Of a stretch of DNA of 64,000 nt, positions 1 to 8,628 are shown in pieces (position 1 is the stretch's first letter; every line of letters begins with the position of its first letter). A program made the translations under genes and the position numbers. The notes under the pieces were generated by a model that worked only from the letters and a program-made list of their open reading frames with translations, searched no databases and was not told the DNA's origin. This DNA is from Mongoliitalea lutea (GTDB taxonomy: Bacteria; Bacteroidota; Bacteroidia; Cytophagales; Cyclobacteriaceae), in contig NZ_BMYF01000003.1 in the NCBI RefSeq assembly GCF_014652135.1, positions 209,824-273,823 of the forward strand. The letters run 5' to 3'.

Positions 1-36
1 CATGGAGTATTAGATTTGTTTGAAACAATATACCGT

Positions 37-2355
37 TTACTTCTTCTTGGTAAACCTTCCTTTCTTCTTCTCCTGTGGGGCTTCGATGATTTCTATGGTT
101 TCAGCGTAGGTTAGTTGTTCGGCTTCTTTGTCTTTAGGGATTTTGAAGTTGTTTTTACCGAATTTAATATAGGGTCCCCAGCGACCATTAAGGATTTGGA
201 TTTCAGGATTTTCTTCAAAAGTTTTTATATGCTTTTTCTCGTCAGCTTCCCGTTTTTCCTGAATCAATGCTATCGCTTCAGCCTCTGTAATGCTCAACGG
301 GTCCTGCTCTTTCTTAAGGGATACAAATTTCCCGTCATGGCGCACATATGGACCGAATCTTCCAACACCCACTACCATGTTTTTACCTTCAAATTCCCCA
401 ACTTCTCTTGGTAGTTTAAACAGTTCTAAAGCATCTTCCAAGGTGATATTTTCGATAAACTGCCCTTTTTTCATGCTGGCAAACTGCTTGTTTTCGTCTT
501 CTTGATCTCCAATCTGAACGAGGGGGCCAAATTTCCCTAGTCGTGCAATGATAGGTTTACCTGATTTTGGATCGATGCCTAATTCTCTGGAGCTATTGAT
601 ATCTGCTCTTGCTACGTTGGCAGTTTCTTCTACACGTGTATGGAATTTTCCGTAGAAGTTTTGGATCATGTCTTCCCAGTTTTGTCCACCATGTGCAATG
701 TCATCAAATTCTTTTTCCACTTTGGCAGTAAAAGAAAAATCGATCACATTTGGGAAATGCTCCACCAGGAAATCATTCACTACCATGGCAATATTGGTAG
801 GAAAGAGTTTATTTTTATCTGCTCCCGTAATTTCCTTTTTCTGGTTTTCTGTGAACTTACCGGCAGCAACTTTCATCTCAATGTAAGGTCTCTCGGTTCC
901 TTCACGTGATTCTTTCAGTACATATTCACGCTTTTGAATCGTGGAAATCGTAGGCGCATACGTAGATGGTCGACCAATTCCCATTTCCTCCAATTTCTTT
1001 ACCAAAGAGGCTTCTGTGTAGCGCGGTGCCGGTCTGCTAAATGTTTCTCTTCCTTTTAATTCTACTAAGTTAAGTACTTGACCAATGTTCAATGGTGGCA
1101 ATAAACCTTTTTCTGTACTTTCTTCATCTTCTGGCTCATCATCTGTACTTTCCAAATACACCTTCAAAAATCCATCAAATTTGATTACCTCACCACTGGC
1201 AGTCAATTTCTCATCTCTGGTATCAATAGCAATGGTAGCTACAGTTTTTTCCAATTGAGCCTCGGACATTTGGGATGCGATGGCTCTTTTCCATATCAAC
1301 TCATATAACCTCTGCTCATTTCGATCACCAGTGGTCTCGTGCTTGGAAAAATCTGTAGGACGAATAGCCTCGTGTGCCTCTTGGGCACCTTCGGATTTTG
1401 TAGCATATTTTCTTTCCTGATGATATTCCGGTCCGTAGGCGCTATAGATTTCATTTTTAGCAGCAGCACGGGCGTCATCAGAAAGATTCACACTATCCGT
1501 ACGCATATAGGTGATTTTCCCCGATTCGTACAGTTTTTGTGCAACAGACATGGTCTGAGCTACAGAGAAATAAAGCTTCCTACTTGCTTCTTGTTGCAAA
1601 GTAGAAGTAGTAAACGGCGCAGCAGGTGATTTCTTTCCAGGTTTGGTTTCAAGGTTTTCGATGGAGAAGCTCGCACCCAAACAATCTTTAAGGAATTTTT
1701 CAGCTTCCTCTTTAGTATCAAATTTCTTAGGTAATTCAGCCTGTAAGGTTTTTCCACTGACATCAAACTGTGCAGTAATTTTGAAGGAAGACCTCGAATT
1801 AAACTTTTCAATTTCACGCTCACGTTCTACAATCAAGCGTACTGCTACGGACTGTACCCTTCCCGCGGATAGACCTGTTTTGATTTTTTTCCATAGAATT
1901 GGAGAAAGCTCAAAACCTACCAGCCTATCCAAAATCCTTCTGGCCTGTTGGGCATTGACCAAATCATAATCAATACCCCGAGGGTTTTCTATGGCTTTGG
2001 TAATAGCAGACTTGGTAATTTCTCTAAAAACAATACGCTTGGTGTTATTTTCCTTAAGGTTCAACACTTCTTTTAGATGCCATGAAATAGCTTCTCCCTC
2101 TCGGTCATCATCGCTCGCGAGGTAGATCGTTTCCGAATCCTTAACCAAACTTTTAAGCTGCTTGATGACATCGCGTTTATCAGGGGTGATTTCATACGTA
2201 GGCTTAAACTTATTTTGAATGTCTATTGCCTTATCACCTTTTGGGAGGTCACGTACGTGCCCATAGCTTGAAGCTACTTTAAAATCCTTACCCAAATATC
2301 CTTCTATTGTCTTTGCTTTAGCTGGGGACTCTACTATTACTAAATTTTTTGGCAT
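37..2355 (-). CDS. topA: DNA topoisomerase I (type IA)
   Basis: Relaxes negatively supercoiled DNA by transient single-strand breakage. The 772-residue protein opens with a TOPRIM domain: Glu9 in the VIVESPAKAKT motif and the acidic cluster at residues 82-84 (DDDREGEA). The catalytic tyrosine is Tyr283 in ITYMRTDS, with Arg285 two residues on. The C-terminus has at least three glycine/aromatic repeats of the topoisomerase C-terminal type (KFGPLVQIG, RFGPYVRHDGKFVSL, RWGPYIKFG) rather than the four-cysteine zinc ribbons of Escherichia coli TopA. It ends in a basic ELKKKGRFTKKK-like tail. The start is the first ATG, preceded by a purine-rich GGGAGG stretch about 18 bases upstream. The gene is complete and the identification is firm. 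Confidence 0.97.
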   Translation of the reverse strand: MPKNLVIVESPAKAKTIEGYLGKDFKVASSYGHVRDLPKGDKAIDIQNKFKPTYEITPDKRDVIKQLKSLVKDSETIYLASDDDREGEAISWHLKEVLNLKENNTKRIVFREITKSAITKAIENPRGIDYDLVNAQQARRILDRLVGFELSPILWKKIKTGLSAGRVQSVAVRLIVEREREIEKFNSRSSFKITAQFDVSGKTLQAELPKKFDTKEEAEKFLKDCLGASFSIENLETKPGKKSPAAPFTTSTLQQEASRKLYFSVAQTMSVAQKLYESGKITYMRTDSVNLSDDARAAAKNEIYSAYGPEYHQERKYATKSEGAQEAHEAIRPTDFSKHETTGDRNEQRLYELIWKRAIASQMSEAQLEKTVATIAIDTRDEKLTASGEVIKFDGFLKVYLESTDDEPEDEESTEKGLLPPLNIGQVLNLVELKGRETFSRPAPRYTEASLVKKLEEMGIGRPSTYAPTISTIQKREYVLKESREGTERPYIEMKVAAGKFTENQKKEITGADKNKLFPTNIAMVVNDFLVEHFPNVIDFSFTAKVEKEFDDIAHGGQNWEDMIQNFYGKFHTRVEETANVARADINSSRELGIDPKSGKPIIARLGKFGPLVQIGDQEDENKQFASMKKGQFIENITLEDALELFKLPREVGEFEGKNMVVGVGRFGPYVRHDGKFVSLKKEQDPLSITEAEAIALIQEKREADEKKHIKTFEENPEIQILNGRWGPYIKFGKNNFKIPKDKEAEQLTYAETIEIIEAPQEKKKGRFTKKK

Positions 2356-2505
2356 ATTCTATTTGTTGTTGCTACCTCCCTTGGAAGTACTTTAAAATCC
2401 TAAAAATAGATGGCATTCTACTCTATTCCAAATTTAGCTAGTAATCTAGTGGAATTAACAAGTATTTTTTGCATATTTGACTTCCTGACAAAATCTTTTT
2501 TAGTT

Positions 2506-2976
2506 ATGAAATTTTTGTATGTGTTAAGGCATGGCGAATCTGAACCCTCCAATTATGAAGGTGATTTTCAGCGTGTGCTGACATCTTTTGGAAAAAATCA
2601 AGTCCAGTTTTTAGCGGAGAGACTGGCTAAAAGAGAGCTTAATTTTGACAAAATTTTATGTAGCACTGCTAAAAGAACCAAACAAACTTGCGACTACATT
2701 TTAAAAGAAATTCCAGTGGATAAGGTTGCATATAAAGATAATTTGTATGAATGCGATCTCATGGAATTGATCGAGGAGCTACAAAGAGTTGAGAAGGATG
2801 TGGAACATTTACTTTTGGTAGGCCATAATCCTGGTGTAAGCGCTTTGGTGAGTTATTTGTCAGGAGAGTTCTTTTTATCTATGAGTCCTGGAGATTTGGT
2901 CATTTTATCCTTAGAAATTGATAAATGGAACTTTTTAAGCCAGGATATTGCTATTATATTGGATATTTTAAGATAA
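2506..2976 (+). CDS. SixA-like histidine phosphatase
   Basis: Member of the histidine phosphatase (phosphoglycerate-mutase-like) superfamily, closest in size and layout to SixA, which dephosphorylates phosphohistidine on signalling proteins. The RHGESE motif lies at the N-terminus (KFLYVLRHGE) and the second catalytic histidine is in LLVGHNPGVS. An open frame extends upstream to 2410, but the 32 extra codons read as non-homologous sequence. The family begins with a beta strand directly before RHG, so the ATG at 2506 is preferred (156 residues). It lies 48 bases upstream of the arginase-family gene on the same strand. Its substrate cannot be told from the sequence. Confidence 0.88.
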   Translation: MKFLYVLRHGESEPSNYEGDFQRVLTSFGKNQVQFLAERLAKRELNFDKILCSTAKRTKQTCDYILKEIPVDKVAYKDNLYECDLMELIEELQRVEKDVEHLLLVGHNPGVSALVSYLSGEFFLSMSPGDLVILSLEIDKWNFLSQDIAIILDILR

Positions 2977-2993
2977 TTTCGGACTTCCGAAAT
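2976..2993. promoter_or_regulatory. Short perfect palindrome in the gap
   Basis: ATTTCGGA-CT-TCCGAAAT is an 8-base perfect inverted repeat starting on the last base of the SixA-like stop codon and lying about 30 bases before the ureohydrolase start. It may be a small operator or a weak terminator. There is no T-run after it, so a terminator role is doubtful. Confidence 0.35.
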
Positions 2994-3024
2994 CTACAAA
3001 CCCAATAATCAAATTTATTTCATT

Positions 3025-4092
3025 ATGTCTTTAAAACATCAATTGATCGAGTCCTTTGATCCAAATGGAGTAGGGGCTCACGAGGGAATTTTTGGACTCC
3101 CTTTTGACGAAGTTACCGCAGATTTAATTTTAATCCCCGTTCCTTGGGAGGTTACGGTATCTTATGCATCCGGTACAGACGATGGACCGGAAGCCATCTT
3201 AAACGCCTCCTATCAGGTAGATTTATTCCAAGATGATATACATGATGCTTGGAAAATGGGCATTTATATGTTACCGATTCCTGAAGATATTGCAACCAAA
3301 TCATCCAATTACCGAATAATGGCCAGAAATTATATTTCTTGGTTGGAAGGTGGGATGAACGAAGCCGATAAAGAACGATTTATTGCAATTCCTACGCTTA
3401 TCAATCAGGCTTGCGAGGAAATGAATCAGTGGGTGTATGAACAAGTGAAGCACTTTAGGGCACAAGGCAAATTGGTGGCCTTAGTCGGAGGCGATCACAG
3501 TACACCATTGGGCATGATCAAAGCGCTTTCAGAAGAGTACAATAGTTTTGGTATTCTTCAAATTGATGCGCATGCGGATTTACGCAAGGCTTATGAGGAT
3601 TTTGAATATTCTCATGCATCCATTGCATACAATGCATTGAAGCTTCCTCAGATCAGCCGTTTGGTACAGGTAGGTATTCGTGATTATTGCCAGTCAGAAG
3701 CTGTGATGGCCAAGGAAAACAATCGTATTCATACATTTTATGATAAAGATATCAAAGAGGAAATGTATGAAGGGAAAGCTTGGAAAATCATCTGTGATGA
3801 TATCCTTGATCAGCTGCCTCAAGACGTTTATATAACCATTGATATAGACGGCTTAGATCCGAAACTATGCCCACATACAGGAACTCCTGTGGCCGGTGGG
3901 TTTGAGATGGAGCAGGTATTGTATCTGATGAAACAGGTGGTACGCTCCGGTAGAAAAATCATTGGTTTTGACATCGTAGAAGTTGCTCCAGGCCCTGATG
4001 GAGATGAGTGGGACGGTAATGTGGGCGCACGTGTATTATACCGTATGGCCAACCTCTTTGGAGCTTCTCAAGGAAAATTGAATCTTAAATAA
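3025..4092 (+). CDS. Arginase/agmatinase-family ureohydrolase
   Basis: Dinuclear-manganese ureohydrolase that releases urea (or formamide) from a guanidino-type substrate such as agmatine, arginine or formimidoylglutamate. All metal-binding motifs are present: GGDHSTPLG, DAHADLR and DIDGLDP, followed by GFDIVEVAPG. At 355 residues it is about 50 longer than typical agmatinases, with an insertion before the first metal motif (about residues 95-140) seen in the Bacteroidota agmatinase-like group. The substrate is not determinable from the motifs. A deoxyhypusine-synthase-like gene about 8 kb away at 11747 makes a polyamine role attractive but unproven. The gene ends 23 bases before a strong bidirectional terminator. 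Confidence 0.88.
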   Translation: MSLKHQLIESFDPNGVGAHEGIFGLPFDEVTADLILIPVPWEVTVSYASGTDDGPEAILNASYQVDLFQDDIHDAWKMGIYMLPIPEDIATKSSNYRIMARNYISWLEGGMNEADKERFIAIPTLINQACEEMNQWVYEQVKHFRAQGKLVALVGGDHSTPLGMIKALSEEYNSFGILQIDAHADLRKAYEDFEYSHASIAYNALKLPQISRLVQVGIRDYCQSEAVMAKENNRIHTFYDKDIKEEMYEGKAWKIICDDILDQLPQDVYITIDIDGLDPKLCPHTGTPVAGGFEMEQVLYLMKQVVRSGRKIIGFDIVEVAPGPDGDEWDGNVGARVLYRMANLFGASQGKLNLK

Positions 4093-4114
4093 GTTCAAAC
4101 AACTAAGAACACAT

Positions 4115-4154
4115 AAAAAAACTCCCATTTGATAATTCAGATGGGAGTTTTTTT
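4115..4154. terminator. Bidirectional rho-independent terminator
   Basis: Stem CTCCCAT/ATGGGAG (4122-4128 with 4141-4147), flanked by seven A on the left and seven T on the right, so it works in both directions. It separates the converging ureohydrolase and BlaR1-like genes. Confidence 0.9.
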
Positions 4155-4170
4155 GTTTGAAGTTCCGGGG

Positions 4171-6813
4171 TTAATCCTTCTTAGTCTCGATAAATACAAT
4201 CCCTTTGCTGCTAGCAGAACCATAGAGGTTATTCATGGCTGCTGCTTCTTCACCTTTCACGATTCTAATGGATTCAATCTTGTTTGGATCAATCTTGTTA
4301 TTGACAAAATCTTGGGACTTTACAGTCCCGTCTATTACATACACGGGTGGATTACTTGAGGCAGATTGAAATTTAACCCCTTGAGCCGTATTCAGTGAAC
4401 CACTCGCATTTCCGTTTAGTTGAATCCTTGCCATCCCTTGTTCTGACTTAGATGCTTCATTCCCACCATAAGCCATGATTTTTATCTCAAAGGGATGTCC
4501 TGTACTTACCTTTTTATCAATATCAGGCAAGCTGAATGATATAGGCATTTGAACCGTATATTGTTCCTGACTACCATCTACCACCCAACGTTCTCTGTTT
4601 TGACCTAAGGTCCACATCACCTCTGAATACAATTCCTTACTTGGGGTTTCTCGAATAGTAATGGACTTTACATAACCATCTTTATCTAATACCAACTCTG
4701 TATTGACTACTCCAGCGATGCCATTCTCTCGAGCCTCCAAAGGATATTTCAAATTCTTTTTCAGGAATGTATTGAAGGCTTCACTTGGTCTTATCTCTGC
4801 AATAGAAGAGGAAACAGAATTTTGACTGGAAGAATTAACTGCTCCATTCAATTGTACTTTAGATGCCTGATTCAATCTGAATTGAATGGGTACCCTCATA
4901 CGCACATTTACCTGTTGATTTCTTTGTGTACCCGGAATCCAATCAGGTGAATTTTCAACTACGCGCAATGCTTCATTATCCAATTCACTCATGACTCCAC
5001 GAAGCAATTCAGGGTTTCTGACTTTTCCTTCGCTGTCGATTACAAATGCGATATATACATTTCCTTCAATACCCATCCGCTTTGCTGCTTCTGAGTAGCG
5101 GAGATTTTCTTTCAAATACGCTAACCAAGCATCCATACCTCCTTTAAAACTCGGAGGGTTTTCCACCACATCAAATACTTCAGTAGGGTTCGAAATGTCC
5201 AAAGGTCCATTTTCAATTACGTTTCTAGGTGGAACAGGATTGTTGAAGAAATTCAATGAAGCGCGTGTTTCAGCTGGAATCTCGGGATGAAAATTGAAGC
5301 TTACAGTAGCCAAGGATACAGTAGGTTTATCGTTTAAAGTTCCAGGTTTCCACTGATTGAAGCGTTCATCTTTCAATAAGTCCAATGCTTGCTGATCTAT
5401 ACCAGCTCCTATACTGTTTCTAATTATTGCTTCGGTAACTTTTCCTGACTCATCCACTATTAATTCCAAGGTCAAGCGATCCAAAAGACCTAAACTTTGC
5501 TCTTTTTCTGGGATATTCAGCGCATCTATGAACTCTTTTTGCCATTCATTAAAGTCAATCACCGGCTCTGCTGATTTGACTCCTGCTTGGTAGCGAGTGC
5601 TGACTCCATTGAAAGTTTTGGTGATGCGGGAATTGTTCCGAAGGGACTGAATCAAACCTCTGATTTTCAAATAATCCTCTGTGGATTGAATGTTGGAAAA
5701 CTCATATTGTAATTCCCCAAGTTGAGCCGTTAGCTTATCACCTCTTAATGGTCCGATCAACTCATAATGCTGGGGATTGGTGATTTTTTTCACCTTTACA
5801 CTGAAATTGATAGAGTCTTGAGCCAATGTTAATTGTTGACTGATGTCCTCTGTTTTACTTACCCAAACTTCCGTAGGGAAACTTAAGTTGGTCTTGGTTT
5901 TCATCGCCACTAATCCCAATAGCATGGCAGTTAGTGGCAACACCATAAGTGTCTTAAGCCAGTTTTTCTTTCCTGATTTTTTCATCATGACAATTCTTTT
6001 AAGTGTGGTAGATCTAATGAAATAATTGCCAATAGGAAGATCTATACCCTTAAACGCCATTTTCACGACTAATTTCGGATAGTTTTCTTTCGATGAAGTT
6101 TCTTTCAATACCCCTTCATCTGCAAGGTATTCATGTACGTCTACCAGTGCCGAGCGCATCAAATGAATGACAGGATTAAACCAAAAAATAATGCTCAATA
6201 CTTGGTAATATAGAATGTCGTAAGAATGATACTGTCTGATATGTATCAATTCATGTTGAATGATCTGGGCTTCCTCTTCTTTGGAAAGCTGTTGGGAATC
6301 ATCCCAGAATAATTTGTTGAAATAGGAAAAGACAGGAGCGAGTCCAAAGGTGGGTATGAAAAAGTAATTGTCTTTGAGATTGAAGCGGGTTTGGTACCAG
6401 CCACGCTCTTTTAAGATTCTCAGCTGTATGTAGCTCCAAAAAATCCGTAAAACACCCAAAGAAATAGCAATTAGGTAAACTATCATCAAGGTGTCTAACC
6501 ATGTCCAAAGGACAGGAAGCTTGGTACTGCTTACTGTTACCTCGGGTAATCCAAAAGTTGCAACAACTTCTTCAGGGCCCTCTTGTATCGTAAGGGCCTT
6601 GAAGAATGCAGTTTGTTCTAGCGATATATCTGGCTTGGCAAATTCAACAGGAATCTGAATCAGTGGAAAAGTGAATGCGAGTAGGGGAGTTACCAATAAG
6701 TAAATCCTTGTAAACGTAAAACTTTTCTCATTTCTAAGGAATACAGCATATACCCCGAAGAAAAACAGCATGCAGAACGTGCTTTGCCAGATATAGTCTA
6801 GAAGGATAGCCAT
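4171..6813 (-). CDS. BlaR1-type M56 metalloprotease with TonB-C domains and plug-like tail
   Basis: Membrane antirepressor of the BlaR1/MecR1 type, predicted to cleave or inactivate the BlaI-like repressor encoded just upstream. Residues about 1-310 form the M56 unit: transmembrane segments near 7-27, 37-55, 100-125 and 287-304, zinc motif HELIH at 187-191, and the third ligand in the VHEYLADE region (about 227-233). The penicillin-binding sensor domain of BlaR1 is absent. Instead the periplasmic part carries about three TonB C-terminal-like domains (roughly 455-540, 560-660 and 690-775; for example YIAFVIDSEGKVRNPELLRG). It ends with a segment resembling the plug of SusC-type receptors (VYVIDG, then IESIRIVKG, then LYGSASSKGIVFIETKK). 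The start lies 3 bases after the blaI-like stop. The true signal sensed is unknown. Confidence 0.88.
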   Translation of the reverse strand: MAILLDYIWQSTFCMLFFFGVYAVFLRNEKSFTFTRIYLLVTPLLAFTFPLIQIPVEFAKPDISLEQTAFFKALTIQEGPEEVVATFGLPEVTVSSTKLPVLWTWLDTLMIVYLIAISLGVLRIFWSYIQLRILKERGWYQTRFNLKDNYFFIPTFGLAPVFSYFNKLFWDDSQQLSKEEEAQIIQHELIHIRQYHSYDILYYQVLSIIFWFNPVIHLMRSALVDVHEYLADEGVLKETSSKENYPKLVVKMAFKGIDLPIGNYFIRSTTLKRIVMMKKSGKKNWLKTLMVLPLTAMLLGLVAMKTKTNLSFPTEVWVSKTEDISQQLTLAQDSINFSVKVKKITNPQHYELIGPLRGDKLTAQLGELQYEFSNIQSTEDYLKIRGLIQSLRNNSRITKTFNGVSTRYQAGVKSAEPVIDFNEWQKEFIDALNIPEKEQSLGLLDRLTLELIVDESGKVTEAIIRNSIGAGIDQQALDLLKDERFNQWKPGTLNDKPTVSLATVSFNFHPEIPAETRASLNFFNNPVPPRNVIENGPLDISNPTEVFDVVENPPSFKGGMDAWLAYLKENLRYSEAAKRMGIEGNVYIAFVIDSEGKVRNPELLRGVMSELDNEALRVVENSPDWIPGTQRNQQVNVRMRVPIQFRLNQASKVQLNGAVNSSSQNSVSSSIAEIRPSEAFNTFLKKNLKYPLEARENGIAGVVNTELVLDKDGYVKSITIRETPSKELYSEVMWTLGQNRERWVVDGSQEQYTVQMPISFSLPDIDKKVSTGHPFEIKIMAYGGNEASKSEQGMARIQLNGNASGSLNTAQGVKFQSASSNPPVYVIDGTVKSQDFVNNKIDPNKIESIRIVKGEEAAAMNNLYGSASSKGIVFIETKKD

Positions 6814-6816
6814 GAA

Positions 6817-7179
6817 TTACTTCACTTCATCTTTCACTTCACTTAAGATTTTCTCTAAGTCTTTCACGTCCAAATTTTTGTCTTTGGCAAAGAAAGAAGC
6901 TAGTCTTGAGAAAGACCCCCCGAAATAACCTGATAGTAAATTTTTGATTGAGAAACTTCTGTATTCATCTTTCGATACAATAGGGAAGTACTCATGTGAC
7001 TTACCGTAAGCTTTATGGCTAACAAAACCTTTTCTTTCCAAAATCCTTACGATGGTGGAAACAGTGTTGTACGCCGGCTTAGGCTCCGACATTTTTTCTA
7101 AGATATCCTTTACGAAACCTTTCTCTAGGTCCCACAGGATTTGCATGATTTGCTCTTCAGCGCGTGTTAACTCTCTCAT
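6817..7179 (-). CDS. BlaI/MecI-family transcriptional repressor
   Basis: Winged-helix repressor of 120 residues. The N-terminal helix-turn-helix covers about residues 1-70 (LTRAEEQIMQILW, then the recognition helix around AYNTVSTIVRILERKGFV at 36-53). The C-terminal half is the dimerisation and cleavage region. In the known systems BlaI represses its own operon until the BlaR1 protease triggers its destruction. Here the repressor gene precedes the protease gene with a 3-base gap, so the two are almost certainly co-transcribed. A/T-rich inverted repeats upstream (7277-7320) are possible operators. No beta-lactamase gene is nearby, so the target regulon is probably not antibiotic resistance. 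Confidence 0.92.
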   Translation of the reverse strand: MRELTRAEEQIMQILWDLEKGFVKDILEKMSEPKPAYNTVSTIVRILERKGFVSHKAYGKSHEYFPIVSKDEYRSFSIKNLLSGYFGGSFSRLASFFAKDKNLDVKDLEKILSEVKDEVK

Positions 7180-7276
7180 ATTGGCGTTTAAGTTTAATAA
7201 TGTCCGAACTTATCCATTTAGTTTCATAAAAGCAAGCGTAGGTTGTAAATCTTTCTATTGGCTCCGATAAAATTAG

Positions 7277-7320
7277 TAAAATTATTTTAGTTTCGCAAAA
7301 TATTTATTAGTTTATTTTGC
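7277..7320. promoter_or_regulatory. A/T-rich inverted repeats upstream of blaI-like gene
   Basis: Two palindromes lie 98-141 bases upstream of the repressor start: TAAAATTATTTTA (7277-7289) and GCAAAATA-N10-TATTTTGC (7295-7302 with 7313-7320). They are perfect dyads and candidate repressor operators. They do not match the classical TACA/TGTA BlaI site, and the second one abuts the desaturase terminator, so this is only a suggestion. Confidence 0.3.
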
Positions 7321-7350
7321 AAAAAAAATAACCCCCAATAGGAGGTTATT
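7321..7350 (-). terminator. Rho-independent terminator of desaturase gene
   Basis: Read on the minus strand: AATAACCTCC-TATT-GGGGGTTATT followed by eight T (positions 7350 down to 7321). It lies 18 bases past the desaturase stop codon. Confidence 0.85.
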
Positions 7351-7367
7351 AAAAGAGCTTCAAGTAT

Positions 7368-8117
7368 TTAAGCAGATTTGAGCCGGATAATACCCACACT
7401 ATGAAGTAATTTCACCATTGGATAGGTGGGATCAAACTCATACCATTTCACTGCAAAATTAGGTCTGTTCGGTAATTTGTGGTGATTGTTTTGGAAAAGC
7501 TCACCTAACATCAATACGTCTAGTAACAAACTGTTTTTAGATTTATCGTTGTTATCAAAATTAGCATATCCATATTTATGGCCACTCCAGTTAACAATAG
7601 CACCGTGAACAGGGCCCATCAAAAAGTGTAAAGGCAATAATAAATACATCCAAACATGCGTACCTGGTAATTCAAAAACAGAAATACTCAACACATATAT
7701 TAATACATATACTACACCCCAACCCAGACGTGCCATCATAGAGTCTGCAAATAAATCAAATCTGTTCCAATCAGGAACATCTTTTGAAAAGCGCTCTTCT
7801 GGTTTTAGTCGGAAGGTAAAGTAATCATTGTAGATGTTTTTAGTCTTCCACATCATAGTAAATAGATTTTCTGTATGATGGGGACTATGAGGATCTTTAG
7901 GGGTATCACTGTAGGCATGATGCATTCTGTGAAGCACTGCATAGGCTCTAGGAGACAAATAAGAACTACCTTGGCAAATCCATGTAAAGATGTAGAAGAA
8001 TCGTTCCCAAAACTTGCTCATTGAAAACATCTGATGAGCGGCATAACGATGTAAGAAGAAGCTTTGGCAGAACAAAGAGAAATACCAATGCAATAGAAAG
8101 AACGCAATTAAAATCAC
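7368..8117 (-). CDS. Membrane fatty-acid (acyl-CoA/acyl-lipid) desaturase
   Basis: Integral-membrane di-iron desaturase that introduces a double bond into acyl chains and so adjusts membrane fluidity. Three histidine boxes are visible: HRYAAH (23-28), HRMHH (63-67) and QNNHH (209-213), plus His171 and His180 in the fourth hydrophobic stretch. Hydrophobic segments lie near 1-20, 40-55, 130-150 and 155-170. At 249 residues it is a short bacterial member and lacks a cytochrome b5 domain. The start is GTG: an in-frame TAG lies two codons upstream, and a TATATTTG promoter box about 30 bases upstream fits this start. It is monocistronic, ending at its own terminator. Confidence 0.92.
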   Translation of the reverse strand: MILIAFFLLHWYFSLFCQSFFLHRYAAHQMFSMSKFWERFFYIFTWICQGSSYLSPRAYAVLHRMHHAYSDTPKDPHSPHHTENLFTMMWKTKNIYNDYFTFRLKPEERFSKDVPDWNRFDLFADSMMARLGWGVVYVLIYVLSISVFELPGTHVWMYLLLPLHFLMGPVHGAIVNWSGHKYGYANFDNNDKSKNSLLLDVLMLGELFQNNHHKLPNRPNFAVKWYEFDPTYPMVKLLHSVGIIRLKSA

Positions 8118-8148
8118 TTGTAACTAATTTTTAAATGAATATCTACCA

Positions 8149-8156
8149 CAAATATA
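8149..8156 (-). promoter_or_regulatory. -7 promoter box of desaturase gene
   Basis: The minus strand reads TATATTTG, a perfect match to the Bacteroidota -7 consensus TAnnTTTG, about 32 bases upstream of the GTG start. I see no convincing TTTG -33 element. Confidence 0.6.
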
Positions 8157-8253
8157 CGGCCTTACAGTTAATTTTATAAATATATTTCCCGAAATGGTAC
8201 GATTCTGTGACAAGTTTCCTAATTTGGTGTATTAAATTGCAAACTATTTATAT

Positions 8254-8628
8254 ATGAGTAAGTCATCAGAAGCTTTGGGTATCCTAGCTCAACTTGTTTT
8301 GGGAGGGGTTTCCGTAATCATTACAGCATTTCTTTTGCCAGGGGTGCATGTAGATGGATTTTTGACAGCTGTTATCTTAACTGCTTTATTGGCCTTGTTA
8401 AATATCACAGTCAAACCAATTTTAATCATGCTGACCATTCCAATTACCATTGTAACATTGGGTTTATTTTTATTGGCCATCAATGCTATTTTGATTTTGC
8501 TAGCATCGGAAATTATTGGAGGCTTTTATGTAGATGGGTTTTGGTGGGCTTTGGCTTTTGCTTTGATTTTGAGTTTAATTAACTCTTTATTGGGTGTTTC
8601 GCTAGGGGAGAAGCGTCCTACTAGATAG
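8254..8628 (+). CDS. YvlD / phage-holin-family-4 small membrane protein
   Basis: A 124-residue, very hydrophobic protein with four predicted membrane spans (about residues 9-30, 34-52, 58-82 and 90-112). It carries the pattern of the YvlD/holin family 4 group, including LPGVHVDGFLTAV near the N-terminus and FYVDGFWWALAFALILSLIN near the C-terminus. Despite the family name, chromosomal members are not lysis proteins, and their role is poorly known (cell-envelope stress in Bacillus). The last 8 bases overlap the end of the converging AlbA_2 gene. Confidence 0.85.
   Translation: MSKSSEALGILAQLVLGGVSVIITAFLLPGVHVDGFLTAVILTALLALLNITVKPILIMLTIPITIVTLGLFLLAINAILILLASEIIGGFYVDGFWWALAFALILSLINSLLGVSLGEKRPTR

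Noticed and set aside
1..36. CAT at positions 1-3 could be a minus-strand ATG of a gene downstream of topA
   Set aside because: Only the start codon would be inside the window and no further evidence is visible, so it is not reported as a gene.
4129..4359. Plus-strand frame of 76 codons at the end of the BlaR1-like gene
   Set aside because: It starts inside the terminator and reads antisense to the plug-like tail of the real gene.
4171..7179. Beta-lactam resistance locus
   Set aside because: BlaI/BlaR1-type genes are present, but no penicillin-binding sensor domain and no beta-lactamase gene are nearby.
8254..8628. Prophage holin
   Set aside because: The family name includes holin, but there are no phage genes around and YvlD-type proteins are ordinary chromosomal membrane proteins.
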